64,000 nucleotides of DNA from Campylobacter hominis ATCC BAA-381 (GCF_000017585.1 NC_009714.1:1520663-1584662); one strand, 5' to 3'; positions 1 through 9,381 are shown, counted from the first letter of the stretch. The notes: generated from the letters alone by a model not told the origin. A program made the numbers and translations.

Positions 1-2
1 CA

Positions 3-410
3 GCTTATCTGTTTCTACCGAAAGTAGTAGGAGTCGGTGAACTTTGCGTTGTAATTTTTGCACTAATCGGCGCAATTCTTGGATTTTTATGGTATAACTG
101 CTATCCGGCTCAAGTTTTTATGGGCGATAGCGGGAGTTTAAGCGTAGGCGCATTTATAGGATACACAGGCGTAGTCAGCAAAAATGAAATTTTACTTATT
201 ATAATAGGTTTTGTTTTTGTAATAGAAACACTTTCAGTAATCTTGCAAGTAGGAAGCTTTAAAATTCGCAAAAAACGTATTTTTCTTATGGCACCGATTC
301 ATCACCATTTTGAACTGAAAGGCTGGAATGAAAATAAAATTATCGTGCGATTTTGGATTATCGCGCTAATCGCAAATATAATCGCACTGACAACTTTAAA
401 ATTGAGGTAA
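3..410 (+). CDS. mraY: MraY, phospho-MurNAc-pentapeptide transferase (C-terminal part)
   Basis: The reading frame is already open at the window edge, so only about the last 135 residues are seen. MraY moves phospho-MurNAc-pentapeptide onto undecaprenyl phosphate in the inner membrane, the first lipid-linked step of peptidoglycan synthesis. The fragment shows the hallmark [11 protein letters not shown] loop, whose Asp is one of the catalytic acidic residues of the family. It also has the HHHFE motif before the last membrane helix and three or four hydrophobic segments. The stop is followed after 3 bases by murD, so the two are very likely co-transcribed in a cell-wall operon. The start lies outside the window. 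Confidence 0.97.
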   Translation, partial: AYLFLPKVVGVGELCVVIFALIGAILGFLWYNCYPAQVFMGDSGSLSVGAFIGYTGVVSKNEILLIIIGFVFVIETLSVILQVGSFKIRKKRIFLMAPIHHHFELKGWNENKIIVRFWIIALIANIIALTTLKLR

Positions 411-413
411 AAA

Positions 414-1616
414 ATGTCAAAATCACTTTTTGGATACGGATTAACTACGAAAGCTATCGCAACTAGCGGCGGCTGGGAAATTTTTGATGATAAATTTAAA
501 GAATGTAAAAAAGACGAATTCGGAAATTCGCTTTTGCCGATTAATAAATTTGATGCGCAAAAAAGCGAACTTGAAATTCCAAGTCCAAGCTTTCCACGCA
601 AACATCCGCTTACCATGGCGGCAAAAAATTTAATCAGTGAATACGATTATTTTTCGCCGAAAACCAATGCTTTTAAAATTTGGATAAGCGGCACAAACGG
701 TAAAACAACAACCACAAAAATGACGCAATTTTTATTGAAAAAATACGGTAGTGATATGGGCGGAAATGTCGGAATTCCTTTGGCAAATCTTGATTTAAAC
801 GCTAAAATTTGGGTTTTGGAGACAAGCTCTTTTACACTTCATTACACAAATTATGCAGTTCCGGGAATTTACGCGCTTTTGCCGATAACCCCTGATCATT
901 TAAGCTGGCATGGAAGCATGACCGAATATGAAAAAACAAAATTAAAACCGCTTGCAAAAATGCACGAAGGAGATGTTGCAATTTTACCTGAAAAATATGC
1001 AAGCACAAAAAGCGTGGCGAAAATTTTAACTTACAAAAACGAAGAAGATTTAGCGAAATTAACCGGAATTTCTATAAAAAACGTAAATTTTAAAGTACCT
1101 TTTTTAATGGATGCTTTAATGGCGCTTTTGATAGAAAAAATTATGTTTGATAAAGCGGACGTTGATATTTTAAATAACTTCGTAATTGAAGGAAACAAAT
1201 TGGAAGAATTTTATGATGCGCGAGGAAGAATTTGGGTAAATGATACCAAAGCTACAAATATAGATGCCGCTATTTGGGCTGTTCGCAGATACAAAGAGAA
1301 AAAAATTCACTTAATCTCAGGCGGAGATGACAAAGGTGTAGATTTACATCCGCTCTTTGAAGAAATTGCAAAATTTAATCCTGAAATTTATGCAATCGGC
1401 TCAAATACTGATAAAATCGTAACTTTATGCGAAGAATTTAATCTTAAATGCACACGTTGCGAAATTTTAACAAAAGCGGTAGATGAAATTTCAAAAAATT
1501 TATTAAAAGATGAAGTTGCACTTTTAAGCCCTGCTTGCGCAAGTTTGGATCAATTTTCAAGTTATGCCGAGCGAGGAAAAATTTTTAAAGAAGCTGTAAA
1601 TAAAATTTTAAAATAA
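414..1616 (+). CDS. murD: UDP-N-acetylmuramoylalanine--D-glutamate ligase
   Basis: A 400-residue cytoplasmic Mur ligase that adds D-Glu to UDP-MurNAc-L-Ala with ATP. The P-loop GTNGKTTTT lies at about residues 93-101. It is followed by the central-domain stretch with DHLSWHGS, typical of MurD, and by the C-terminal domain with the Mur-ligase pattern VNDTKATN. At 400 residues it is slightly shorter than the roughly 440 of enterobacterial MurD; the N-terminal UDP-binding domain is compact. The start is the ATG 3 bases after mraY, and an AGGTAAAAA stretch overlaps the mraY stop. No gene follows on this strand for about 480 bases. Confidence 0.96.
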   Translation: MSKSLFGYGLTTKAIATSGGWEIFDDKFKECKKDEFGNSLLPINKFDAQKSELEIPSPSFPRKHPLTMAAKNLISEYDYFSPKTNAFKIWISGTNGKTTTTKMTQFLLKKYGSDMGGNVGIPLANLDLNAKIWVLETSSFTLHYTNYAVPGIYALLPITPDHLSWHGSMTEYEKTKLKPLAKMHEGDVAILPEKYASTKSVAKILTYKNEEDLAKLTGISIKNVNFKVPFLMDALMALLIEKIMFDKADVDILNNFVIEGNKLEEFYDARGRIWVNDTKATNIDAAIWAVRRYKEKKIHLISGGDDKGVDLHPLFEEIAKFNPEIYAIGSNTDKIVTLCEEFNLKCTRCEILTKAVDEISKNLLKDEVALLSPACASLDQFSSYAERGKIFKEAVNKILK

Positions 1617-1829
1617 CATACAAAATTTAAATTTTTTGCGAAATATCAGTTTATATAATGTTATCAAAATAATTATTAGATAGCTTATAATCTAAAAAGA
1701 TTAAAAATTTTATATATGGTTAATAAGACGATTATTTGATTTAATAACTTAATTAAATATAGTGCTGATTAAAATTCATATTTGACATAATATAATTAAA
1801 TACTAAAATAATAATAATAAAGTGTATAT

Positions 1830-1906
1830 TGGCGACCCTTGCGAGATTTGAACTGCGCGTTTTCGCATTGAGAATGCGATGTCCTGAGCCACTAGACGAA
1901 AAGGTC
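1830..1906 (-). tRNA. tRNA-Glu(CUC), possibly a degenerate copy
   Basis: Read on the minus strand, this folds as a tRNA closely like bacterial tRNA-Glu. The acceptor stem GACCTTT/AAGGGTC has one G-U pair, the discriminator is G and CCA is encoded. The D arm is GTCT...AGGAC, and the anticodon stem TCGCA/TGCGA has loop TTCTCAA, giving anticodon CUC. The variable loop has 4 nt, as in tRNA-Glu. The oddity is the T arm. The 3' side is CTCGC, but the 5' side is GCGCAG, six bases with one extra C, so the T stem can form only with a bulge. The gene may be inactive, or it may be a functional variant reading GAG. The usual Campylobacter tRNA-Glu is UUC. Confidence 0.8.
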
Positions 1907-1932
1907 ATTTAAAAATTTGCTATTTTACTAAT

Positions 1933-1970
1933 AATTTTCTTAAAAATCAATTTTGATTTTTAAGAAAATT
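1933..1970. repeat. 18-bp perfect inverted repeat, possible bidirectional terminator
   Basis: The arm AATTTTCTTAAAAATCAA is repeated exactly in reverse complement after a 2-base centre. It lies between the minus-strand tRNA and rplM. It is AT-rich without a clear T tract, so its role as a terminator or transcript insulator is inferred. Confidence 0.5.
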
Positions 1971-2057
1971 TAAAACAGGCATTTTTTAAAACATAAAAAA
2001 ACGGATAAATTTACATTTAAAATAATCTTAATTTCAGTGTCTTTTAAGGTAGTTTTC

Positions 2058-2065
2058 TATACAAT
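2058..2065 (+). promoter_or_regulatory. Putative -10 element for rplM-rpsI
   Basis: The octamer TATACAAT lies 36 bases before the rplM start in a T-rich upstream context, which fits the extended, -35-poor promoters of Campylobacter. This is a position and pattern match only. Confidence 0.4.
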
Positions 2066-2100
2066 CACACTTTTTAATTCAAAAACGAAAGGCGAAAAAA

Positions 2101-2526
2101 ATGACAAAAATTACAAAGCCGAGCGAAATTAAACGCGATTGGGTCGTTATAGATGCAAACGGCAAAATTTTCGGTAGAATGCTTACACAAGTCGCAACTC
2201 TTTTGCGCGGCAAACACAAACCAGGATACACTCCAAATATCGATTGTGGCGATAATGTCATCATTATAAATGCTTCAAAAGCTGTTTATACAGGTTTAAA
2301 CAAAGGCGAAGACAAACTTTATCACAGATATTCAGGCTATTTTGGAAGTGTAAAAAGCACAAAATTCGAGGATATGTTAAAAAGTAATCCTGTTAAGCTT
2401 TACAAACTTGCAGTTCGTGGCATGCTTCCAAAAACAAAACTTGGCAAAGAGATGATTAAAAAACTATTTGTATATGAAGGCAGCGAACATCCGCACACAG
2501 CACAAATTAAAAAAGAAGGAAAATAA
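2101..2526 (+). CDS. rplM: 50S ribosomal protein L13
   Basis: A 141-residue protein of the large ribosomal subunit, an early-binding 23S rRNA protein. It has the family signatures [28 protein letters not shown] near the N terminus and [14 protein letters not shown] towards the C terminus, and the usual family length. The start ATG follows an A/G-rich ribosome site (GAAAGG). It is 2 bases from rpsI, the near-universal L13-S9 pair. Confidence 0.98.
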   Translation: MTKITKPSEIKRDWVVIDANGKIFGRMLTQVATLLRGKHKPGYTPNIDCGDNVIIINASKAVYTGLNKGEDKLYHRYSGYFGSVKSTKFEDMLKSNPVKLYKLAVRGMLPKTKLGKEMIKKLFVYEGSEHPHTAQIKKEGK

Positions 2527-2528
2527 TT

Positions 2529-2918
2529 ATGGCAACGATTTATGCAACAGGAAAAAGAAAAACAGCCGTAGCAAAGATTTGGATGAAACCGGGCAGCGGT
2601 AAAATCGTCGTAAATGAGATGGATTTAAACACTTGGCTTGGCGGACACGAAGCTATTAAACTTAAAGTTGTTCAACCGCTTTTAGCTACAAAACAAGAAA
2701 ATTCTATGGATATAAAAGCAATCACGCTTGGCGGCGGATACAGCGCACAAGCCGAAGCTTTAAGACATGGAATTTCACGTGCTTTATCAAAAATGGACGC
2801 TGATTTCAGAGCCGCTTTAAAACCGAAAGGTCTTTTAACTCGAGATTCGCGTGTAGTAGAAAGAAAGAAATTCGGACGCAGAAAAGCAAGAAGAAGTCCG
2901 CAATTTTCTAAGAGATAG
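2529..2918 (+). CDS. rpsI: 30S ribosomal protein S9
   Basis: A 129-residue small-subunit protein whose C-terminal tail reaches the decoding-site tRNA. Visible signatures are [14 protein letters not shown] at the N terminus, [20 protein letters not shown] in the middle, and the basic tail ending [11 protein letters not shown], which carries the conserved terminal Lys-Arg. The length is normal. It follows rplM by 2 bases and is closed by a hairpin terminator 6 bases after the stop. Confidence 0.98.
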   Translation: MATIYATGKRKTAVAKIWMKPGSGKIVVNEMDLNTWLGGHEAIKLKVVQPLLATKQENSMDIKAITLGGGYSAQAEALRHGISRALSKMDADFRAALKPKGLLTRDSRVVERKKFGRRKARRSPQFSKR

Positions 2919-2923
2919 TTTTT

Positions 2924-2960
2924 ATTCTCACAAAAATATTTTAATTTTTGTGAGAATTTT
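2924..2960 (+). terminator. Rho-independent terminator of rplM-rpsI
   Basis: A 13-bp stem (ATTCTCACAAAAA with its complement) encloses a short AT loop and is followed by TTTT. It starts 6 bases after the rpsI stop. Confidence 0.8.
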
Positions 2961-2973
2961 AAAAATTTTATGA

Positions 2974-2979
2974 TATAAT
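2974..2979 (+). promoter_or_regulatory. -10 box of the OmpA/CadF-like gene
   Basis: A perfect TATAAT hexamer 34 bases upstream of the start codon, between the rpsI terminator and the porin gene. It gives a predicted leader of about 28 bases that contains the AAAGGA ribosome site. Confidence 0.65.
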
Positions 2980-3013
2980 CATAAATTGTTATTGAAATTT
3001 TGAAAGGATTAAA

Positions 3014-4015
3014 ATGAAAAAACTTTTAATTGCACTTAGTTTATGTGCATCAACAGCGCTTTTGGCAAGCGATGCCGATTATCACTGGGAATTTACACCT
3101 GTAGTTGGCGGAACAGTTCACGAAGGAAGCATGGATCTTGACAACAGCTTTACTTTTGGTTTAAGAGTTGCAAAAAATTTGCAAGATGCTTTTATAGACC
3201 AAATTGAGCTTGGATATGACAGAGGAGAACATATCGGTTTAGCAAACGGTGCCGTAGGCAAAAAACCTAATGCAAACGTTTATCATATCAATGCCGTAAA
3301 AGACATTTTAAATTTTACAGATGATTTAAAATTATATGGCTTGATTGGTTTAGGATACATGGATTATACAAAAAAAGTGGCAAATAGAGACCTTGATAGC
3401 GGATTTGGCCAATATGGTGCCGGAATAAAATACTATTGGACAGATAATTTTGCTACAAAAGTTGAAGTTAGAGACGCTATAAGATTTGATGACGGCGATC
3501 ACATAATGTTCTATTCTTTAGGATTTGCTGCTGATTTCGGTGCTAGAAATCCGGCTCCAGTTGCTGCAGAACCAGCTTCTTGCGTAGATTCTGATAATGA
3601 CGGCGTTTGCGATAACGTTGATAAATGCCCTGGAACTCCGGCAGGTGTAGTTGTAGATGAATTCGGTTGCGAAAAAGTTATAAGATTGGATCTTGGTGTA
3701 AATTTTGCATTTGACAGTGCTGAAATTTCACCAAAATATTACTCTGAACTTGAAAAAGTAAGCAGTATTATGAAAGAACACGCTGAATATTCTGTTCGTC
3801 TAGAAGGCAACACAGACAGTATAGGAAAAGAAGCTTACAATCAAAAACTTTCAGAAAGAAGAGCAAATGCCGTTTCAAAAGCTTTGGTAAAACTTGGCGT
3901 TCCTGCTGAAAAAATTACAACTGTAGGTCTTGGAGAAAAAAATCCGGTAGCTACAAACGATACAGCAGAAGGTCGCGCTCAAAATAGACGCGTTGATGCA
4001 AAATTCAGAAAATAA
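3014..4015 (+). CDS. cadF: CadF-like OmpA-family outer-membrane protein
   Basis: A 333-residue outer-membrane protein with a Sec signal peptide (about residues 1-19). An eight-strand beta-barrel follows. Next comes a short calcium-binding TSP3-type linker (DSDNDGVCDNVDKCPGTP, about residues 190-210), then a peptidoglycan-binding OmpA C-terminal domain (FAFDSAEISP, GNTDSIG, YNQKLSERRA, NRRVDAKF). Barrel and C terminus align well with C. jejuni CadF, the fibronectin-binding adhesin. At the position of CadF's FRLS fibronectin motif this protein reads YYWT, so adhesin function is uncertain and the symbol marks family only. It stands alone with its own promoter and terminator. Confidence 0.85.
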   Translation: MKKLLIALSLCASTALLASDADYHWEFTPVVGGTVHEGSMDLDNSFTFGLRVAKNLQDAFIDQIELGYDRGEHIGLANGAVGKKPNANVYHINAVKDILNFTDDLKLYGLIGLGYMDYTKKVANRDLDSGFGQYGAGIKYYWTDNFATKVEVRDAIRFDDGDHIMFYSLGFAADFGARNPAPVAAEPASCVDSDNDGVCDNVDKCPGTPAGVVVDEFGCEKVIRLDLGVNFAFDSAEISPKYYSELEKVSSIMKEHAEYSVRLEGNTDSIGKEAYNQKLSERRANAVSKALVKLGVPAEKITTVGLGEKNPVATNDTAEGRAQNRRVDAKFRK

Positions 4016-4039
4016 TTTTTGATTTAAAAATTATTCTTT

Positions 4040-4066
4040 GGCGGGGCTTTGGCTCCGCCTTTTTTA
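4040..4066 (+). terminator. Terminator after the CadF-like gene
   Basis: An 8-bp GC-rich stem (GGCGGGGC with GGCTCCGCC, including one G-U pair) with loop TTTG is followed by six T. It lies 25 bases after the stop codon. Confidence 0.9.
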
Positions 4067-4081
4067 TTTTGGTAAATTTTT

Positions 4082-4735
4082 ATGAACGATACTACGATTT
4101 TATTTGATTTAGACGGTACTTTAATTGATTCTACAGCTGCGATTTTAGAAAGTTTTAAATTTTCATTTGAAATGTATGGAGAAATTTGTCCGCAAGATGA
4201 AAAAATCACGGAGCTTATCGGATATCCGCTTGATTATATGTTTATTCATCTTGGAGTTGAAAATCAAAAAGAAAAGATTGAAAATCACATCAAATTTTAT
4301 AAAATGAAATATCATCAAGTTTATTTGGATAAAACTTCGCTTATTTCAGAAGCAAAAGAGGCTTTAAAAAAATGTCATCAATTTGCAGATCTTGGCGTTG
4401 TTACAACAAAAACTTCCAAATTTTCCAAAATTTTACTTAACCATTTAGGAATTGGAACATTTTTTAAAACAATTATAGGTAGAGAAGATGCCAAAAATCC
4501 AAAACCAAATGCCGAACCGATACTAAACGCTCTTAAAATGTTAAAAAAATCAAAAGAGCAAGCCTTTATGATAGGCGATACAATTTTAGATTTAAAATCC
4601 GCAATAAACGCAAATGTTACGCCAATCGCTCTCACTTGCGGATATGGCAAGCTTGAAGATCTGCAAAAATTCACAAAATACATTTTTTCTACACCTTTTG
4701 AAGCGGCGAATTTTATTTCTAACTTAAAAAAATAA
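4082..4735 (+). CDS. HAD-family phosphatase, phosphoglycolate phosphatase-like
   Basis: A 217-residue cytoplasmic hydrolase. HAD motif I is FDLDGTLIDS (nucleophile Asp9, acid/base Asp11). Motif II is VTTK near residue 101, and motif IV is GDTILD near residue 165, with a helical cap domain between motifs I and II as in the Gph/PpaX subgroup. The substrate cannot be told from sequence; phosphoglycolate or pyrophosphate are the usual guesses for this subgroup. The ATG follows the TGG-TAAATTTTT stretch after the upstream terminator with only a weak ribosome site. It is followed by nifJ after 74 bases. Confidence 0.85.
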   Translation: MNDTTILFDLDGTLIDSTAAILESFKFSFEMYGEICPQDEKITELIGYPLDYMFIHLGVENQKEKIENHIKFYKMKYHQVYLDKTSLISEAKEALKKCHQFADLGVVTTKTSKFSKILLNHLGIGTFFKTIIGREDAKNPKPNAEPILNALKMLKKSKEQAFMIGDTILDLKSAINANVTPIALTCGYGKLEDLQKFTKYIFSTPFEAANFISNLKK

Positions 4736-4809
4736 AATTAAAGCAATATATAAATCTCATTTTAAGTTAATTTTTGTAAAATTCTCATAATTTTCTTTTA
4801 GGAGTTGTT

Positions 4810-7800
4810 ATGAGCAAAATCATGAAGACTATGGACGGAAACGAAGCTGCTGCTTATGTTTCTTACGCTTTTACGGAGGTGGCAGGAATTTATCCTATTA
4901 CACCTAGTTCGCCGATGGCTGATTATACTGATGTCTGGGCAAGCCGTGGCAAAAAAAATCTTTTTGGAATGCCCGTTAAAGTTGTTGAAATGCAAAGTGA
5001 AGGCGGCGCTGCCGGAACTGTGCATGGTTCGCTTCAAGCAGGTGCGCTTACTACGACCTATACAGCCGCACAAGGTTTGCTTTTAAAAATTCCGAATATG
5101 TATAAAATTGCAGGACAGATGCTTCCGGGAGTTATCCACGTTGCAGCCAGATCGCTTGCTGCACAAGCACTTTCAATCTTTGGAGATCACCAAGATGTTT
5201 ATGCCTGTAGACAAACCGGTTTTGCAATGCTTTCGAGTGCAAGTGTACAGGAAGTTATGGATATCGGCGGTATTGCTCACTTAGCCGCAATCAAAGGTCG
5301 CGTACCATTTCTACACTTCTTCGACGGTTTTCGCACAAGCCACGAAATTCAAAAAATAGAGGTTATGGATTACGCAGATTTCGATAAACTTTTAGATAGA
5401 AAAGCCGTTCAAGCTTTTCGCGATAATGCACTGAACTCAGAACATCCAAAAACACGTGGAACTGCACAAAACGATGATATATATTTCCAAACAAGGGAGC
5501 TTTCAAATAAATATTATGAAGCAGTTCCTGATATTGTAGCCGATTATATGGCTGAAATTTCAAAAATCACAGGCAGAGATTATAAACCGTTTAATTATTA
5601 CGGCGCAAAAGACGCTACAAATATCATAGTTGCAATGGGTTCTGTAAATGAGGCGCTGGAAGAAGTTGTGGATTATTTGACAAGCAAAGGCGAAAAAGTC
5701 GGCGTTATAAAAGTTCATCTTTATCGACCGTTCAGTCTAAAATATTTCTTTGACGTATTACCAAAAAGCGTTGAAAGAATCGCTGTTTTAGACCGCACGA
5801 AAGAGCCTGGAAGTATTGGCGAACCGCTTTATTTGGATATAAAATCAGCATTTTACGGAAATAAAAAAGAACCGTTGATTATAGGCGGACGCTACGGCTT
5901 GAGTTCAAAAGACGTTGATCCTGCACAACTTATCGCAGTTTTTGAAAATTTAAAATCAAAAGAGCCGAAAAATCGCTTTACAGTCGGTATTGATGATGAT
6001 GTTACTTTTACTTCACTAAAAGTAGGCAAAAAAATTTCACTTGGCGATCAAGACGCGATAGAGTGTTTATTTTATGGACTTGGAGCAGACGGAACTGTAG
6101 GAGCTAATAAAAACTCAATTAAAATCATCGGAGATAAAACCGATCTTTATGCGCAAGCTTATTTCGCTTATGACAGTAAAAAATCAGGCGGATATACAAG
6201 AAGCCATTTAAGATTTGGCAAAAAACCGATCCGCTCAACTTATCTGGTATCAAATCCGCACTTCGTAGCTTGCTCGGTTGCGGCTTATCTTGATGTATAT
6301 GACGTAGTAGATGGGATACGTGAAGGCGGCACTTTTTTATTAAATTCAATTTGGGATGCAAAAGAGACGATTGAAAAAATTCCAAACAAAGTAAAAAGAA
6401 TTTTAGCTGAGAGGAAAGCTAAATTTTATATCCTGAATGCAACAAAACTTGCTTCTGAAATAGGACTTGGAAACCGCACAAATACAATTATGCAATCAGC
6501 ATTTTTTAAACTTGCAAACATAATTCCTTTTGATGACGCAAAAGCTTATATGAAAGAGTATGCTAAAAAAACTTACGGCAAAAAAGGCGATAAAATTGTT
6601 CAAATGAATTATGATGCGATTGACCGCGGTGCAGATGGACTTATAGAGATAAAAGTAGATCCTGCGTGGATAAATCTTAAAGATGAAACTACAAATGAAC
6701 ACGATAAATACAAAGGTGACAAATTTATAGAATCTGTTGTAAAACCTATAAATGCGGCACGCGGCGATAAACTTCCTGTTTCAGCATTTTTAGGACACGA
6801 AGACGGCAGTTTTGAAGCGGGCACTACAAAATATGAAAAACGTGGTGTTGGTGTAATGGTGCCAAAATGGATAAAAGAAAATTGTATCCAATGCAATCAA
6901 TGCGTTTTTGTTTGCCCTCATGCTGTAATTCGCGCATTTTTGCTTGATGAAAAAGACGAACAGAATTCACCTGAGAGTTTAAAACCTAATTTGATTGATG
7001 CAAAAGGCAAAGATGTAAAAGGGTATAAATATAAAATTCAAGTAAGCCCGCTTGATTGTACAGGTTGCGAACTTTGCGCACAAAATTGTCCAAGCAAGGA
7101 AAAATCTCTTGTAATGGTTCCGCTTGAAGAAGAAATTGACAATAAAGAACAAGAAAATGCCGATTATTTGTTTCAAAATGTTACTTACAAATCGGATCTT
7201 ACAGGAAAAGAGAGTGTAAAAGGTATCGGTTTTGCAAAACCTTATTTTGAATTTCACGGTGCGTGTCCTGGATGCGGCGAAACACCTTATATCACAGCAG
7301 TTTCAAGATTATTCGGTGACCATATGATTGTAGCAAATGCGACAGGTTGCAGCTCGATTTACGGCGGCTCTGCACCTTCTATGCCTTATACGCATGACGA
7401 AAACGACAGAGGTATCGCTTGGGCAAACTCACTTTTTGAAGATAATGCCGAATTTGGTTTTGGTATGAGAGTGGCGAGCGAGACATTAAGACACCAAATA
7501 GAAAATATAATGCTTGAAACAAAAAAAGATGTTCCAAACGCACTTAGCGCACTTTATACAGACTGGATAGAAAACCGCAACGACAGCCTTAAATCAGCCG
7601 AAATTCGTGATCGCTTAATTCCTTTGCTTGAAGCGAATAAAAAAGAAAAAGGCGTAGCTGAAATTTTAGGTTTGAAACAATATCTATCTAAAAAATCTCA
7701 ATGGATTATAGGCGGTGACGGCTGGGCTTATGATATCGGTTATGGCGGACTTGATCACGTTTTGGCAAGCGGCGAAAACATAAATGTGCTTGTTCTTGAT

Positions 7801-8361
7801 ACAGAAGTTTATTCAAACACAGGCGGACAAAGTTCAAAAGCAAGCCGCACAGGTTCAATAGCACAATTTACAGCAAGTGGAAAATCCGTCCAAAAGAAAG
7901 ATTTAGGACAAATTGCGATGACTTACGGCAACATTTTTGTAGCTCAAATCAACTCAAACGCAAGTCAGGCAAATATGATAAAAGCCATCCTGGCAGCCGA
8001 AGCATACGACGGACCTAGCCTTATTATTTGTTACGCGCCTTGTATTTCGCATGGTATAAAAGGCGGTTTGGCTAAATCAGGAAATCAAGCCGAACTTGCA
8101 ACAAAATGCGGATATTGGCCGACTTATATATTTAATCCTGAACTCTTAAAAAGCGGACAAAATCCTTTGAAAATAACTTCGAAAGAGCCGGATTGGGAAC
8201 TTTATGATGAATTTTTGTCAAATGAAGTTCGCTACAATGCGCTTAAGAAATTTAATCCTGATCACGCAAGTGAGCTTTTAGAACAAAACAAAAAAGATTC
8301 TCAAAGAAGATATCGCCAACTGGTTAGATTTTCAAAATCAGATTTCAGCGATGAAATTTAG
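4810..8361 (+). CDS. nifJ: Pyruvate:ferredoxin (flavodoxin) oxidoreductase, single-chain
   Basis: A 1183-residue homodimeric enzyme that converts pyruvate and CoA to acetyl-CoA and CO2 and reduces ferredoxin or flavodoxin. All domains of the single-chain form are present in order. The N-terminal pyruvate-binding domain (YPITPSSPM, residues about 30-40) comes first. The domain II/gamma region follows (FFDGFRTSHE near 175; GLGADGTVGANKNSIKI near 430). Two 4Fe-4S motifs come next (CIQCNQCVFVCPH near 700, CTGCELCAQNCPS near 755). The C-terminal thiamine-diphosphate domain has the proximal-cluster CPGCGE near 820 and GGDGWAYDIGYGG near 970. A clear GGAG site precedes the ATG. It is monocistronic with its own terminator. 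Confidence 0.97.
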   Translation: MSKIMKTMDGNEAAAYVSYAFTEVAGIYPITPSSPMADYTDVWASRGKKNLFGMPVKVVEMQSEGGAAGTVHGSLQAGALTTTYTAAQGLLLKIPNMYKIAGQMLPGVIHVAARSLAAQALSIFGDHQDVYACRQTGFAMLSSASVQEVMDIGGIAHLAAIKGRVPFLHFFDGFRTSHEIQKIEVMDYADFDKLLDRKAVQAFRDNALNSEHPKTRGTAQNDDIYFQTRELSNKYYEAVPDIVADYMAEISKITGRDYKPFNYYGAKDATNIIVAMGSVNEALEEVVDYLTSKGEKVGVIKVHLYRPFSLKYFFDVLPKSVERIAVLDRTKEPGSIGEPLYLDIKSAFYGNKKEPLIIGGRYGLSSKDVDPAQLIAVFENLKSKEPKNRFTVGIDDDVTFTSLKVGKKISLGDQDAIECLFYGLGADGTVGANKNSIKIIGDKTDLYAQAYFAYDSKKSGGYTRSHLRFGKKPIRSTYLVSNPHFVACSVAAYLDVYDVVDGIREGGTFLLNSIWDAKETIEKIPNKVKRILAERKAKFYILNATKLASEIGLGNRTNTIMQSAFFKLANIIPFDDAKAYMKEYAKKTYGKKGDKIVQMNYDAIDRGADGLIEIKVDPAWINLKDETTNEHDKYKGDKFIESVVKPINAARGDKLPVSAFLGHEDGSFEAGTTKYEKRGVGVMVPKWIKENCIQCNQCVFVCPHAVIRAFLLDEKDEQNSPESLKPNLIDAKGKDVKGYKYKIQVSPLDCTGCELCAQNCPSKEKSLVMVPLEEEIDNKEQENADYLFQNVTYKSDLTGKESVKGIGFAKPYFEFHGACPGCGETPYITAVSRLFGDHMIVANATGCSSIYGGSAPSMPYTHDENDRGIAWANSLFEDNAEFGFGMRVASETLRHQIENIMLETKKDVPNALSALYTDWIENRNDSLKSAEIRDRLIPLLEANKKEKGVAEILGLKQYLSKKSQWIIGGDGWAYDIGYGGLDHVLASGENINVLVLDTEVYSNTGGQSSKASRTGSIAQFTASGKSVQKKDLGQIAMTYGNIFVAQINSNASQANMIKAILAAEAYDGPSLIICYAPCISHGIKGGLAKSGNQAELATKCGYWPTYIFNPELLKSGQNPLKITSKEPDWELYDEFLSNEVRYNALKKFNPDHASELLEQNKKDSQRRYRQLVRFSKSDFSDEI

Positions 8362-8364
8362 TTC

Positions 8365-8390
8365 AGAAAGCCCTTTTTGGGCTTTCTTTC
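8365..8390 (+). terminator. nifJ terminator
   Basis: A 9-bp stem, AGAAAGCCC with GGGCTTTCT, and a five-T loop, beginning 4 bases after the nifJ stop. Only a short T-rich tail follows. Confidence 0.85.
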
Positions 8391-8897
8391 ATCATTATTT
8401 TTTAGATTAAAATCTGCATTATAAATTTAAAATTCTTAATTTTGTTTGATTTTAAAAATTTGCAAAAACAGAAAACAGCTCACGAGCAAAAACATTACAT
8501 AAATGGCAAAATTACTATTAACACCGACCAAAAATTTTTATGAAATTTCGAATGGCAAATTAATGGAAAAATTAAAAATCATTTTTTAATCAAATATAGT
8601 ACAAATAACCTGATTTAAGTTGCTGAAAATATAGTAAATTTTTACTGTCATAAATTTTTCTTTTGAAATTTTTGTAAAATTTGCAATATTTATTTTATCT
8701 TATTTAAAAAATATAAAACCGGTTTTAGCTTTTTATAATATAAGTTATGTTATTTTTAAAACGAACTTAACGGCACGAAAAGTCATAAATTAAAGAATTT
8801 CAAATAATTTTAAATTCCAAATTTTTGATTTTGCTGAAATTTAACAGAAACCGCGCATAAAAATATGCAGGTTTTAATAAAAAACAGGAGAAAAAAG
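8391..8897. other. AT-rich gap between nifJ and the cytochrome gene
   Basis: About 500 bases with no supported gene. On the minus strand, 8582-8436 reads as a short hydrophobic stretch (VNSNFAIYVMFLLVSCFLFL) with one in-frame stop. This could be a worn remnant of a membrane transporter, but it has no recognised homologue by eye. The last 35 bases hold the AGGAG ribosome site of the cytochrome gene. Confidence 0.4.
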
Positions 8898-9365
8898 ATG
8901 AAAAAAATATTTTTTATGTCAATAGTTGCTTCGATGCTAATTATCAGTAATTCGGCGGCTACCGAAAATAACGACACGAATAAAAGTTTAAATCAGGATT
9001 CAAATATAAGCATTGATGGCAATATAACCGTTTCAGACGCAAATACCTCATCTATCGATACTAATACTACAGCAAATTTAGATAAACCTGCTTTAAATAT
9101 TGATATTAAAAAAGGTGAAGAACTTTATAAAAAATGCACTATGTGTCATGGAAAAAAAGCGGAAATGTCTTATCTTAAAAAAATTCCCGTTTTAACTGCT
9201 GTAGATAAAGAAGAAAGACTTTCAACTATGAAAGCTCTCAAAAACGGAGAAATAAATGACGGAAAAGGAAAATTCGGCATGGGTCAGGTTATGAAAATTC
9301 AAATGGCAAAATTTAGCGATGAAGATATGCTGAATGTAAATGAGTATATTGAAACATTGAAATAA
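8898..9365 (+). CDS. Small periplasmic c-type cytochrome
   Basis: A 155-residue protein with a Sec signal peptide (MKKIFFMSIVASMLIISNSA). An Asn/Thr/Asp-rich linker of about 45 residues follows, then a monohaem class-I cytochrome domain with CTMCH near residue 95 and a likely distal Met in the GMGQVMKIQMAKF region. It probably carries electrons in the periplasm between the quinol-oxidising complex and terminal oxidases or reductases; the partner is unknown. An upstream in-frame ATG at 8865 exists, but the AGGAG site 6 bases before 8898 and the signal peptide decide for 8898. The long polar linker suggests a tethered domain. Confidence 0.85.
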   Translation: MKKIFFMSIVASMLIISNSAATENNDTNKSLNQDSNISIDGNITVSDANTSSIDTNTTANLDKPALNIDIKKGEELYKKCTMCHGKKAEMSYLKKIPVLTAVDKEERLSTMKALKNGEINDGKGKFGMGQVMKIQMAKFSDEDMLNVNEYIETLK

Positions 9366-9381
9366 AAATTTCTAAATTTTA

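Noticed and set aside
8503-8589. 28-codon plus-strand frame MAKLLLTPTKNFYEIS...
   Set aside because: It lacks a ribosome site and is preceded by a stop; too short to support.
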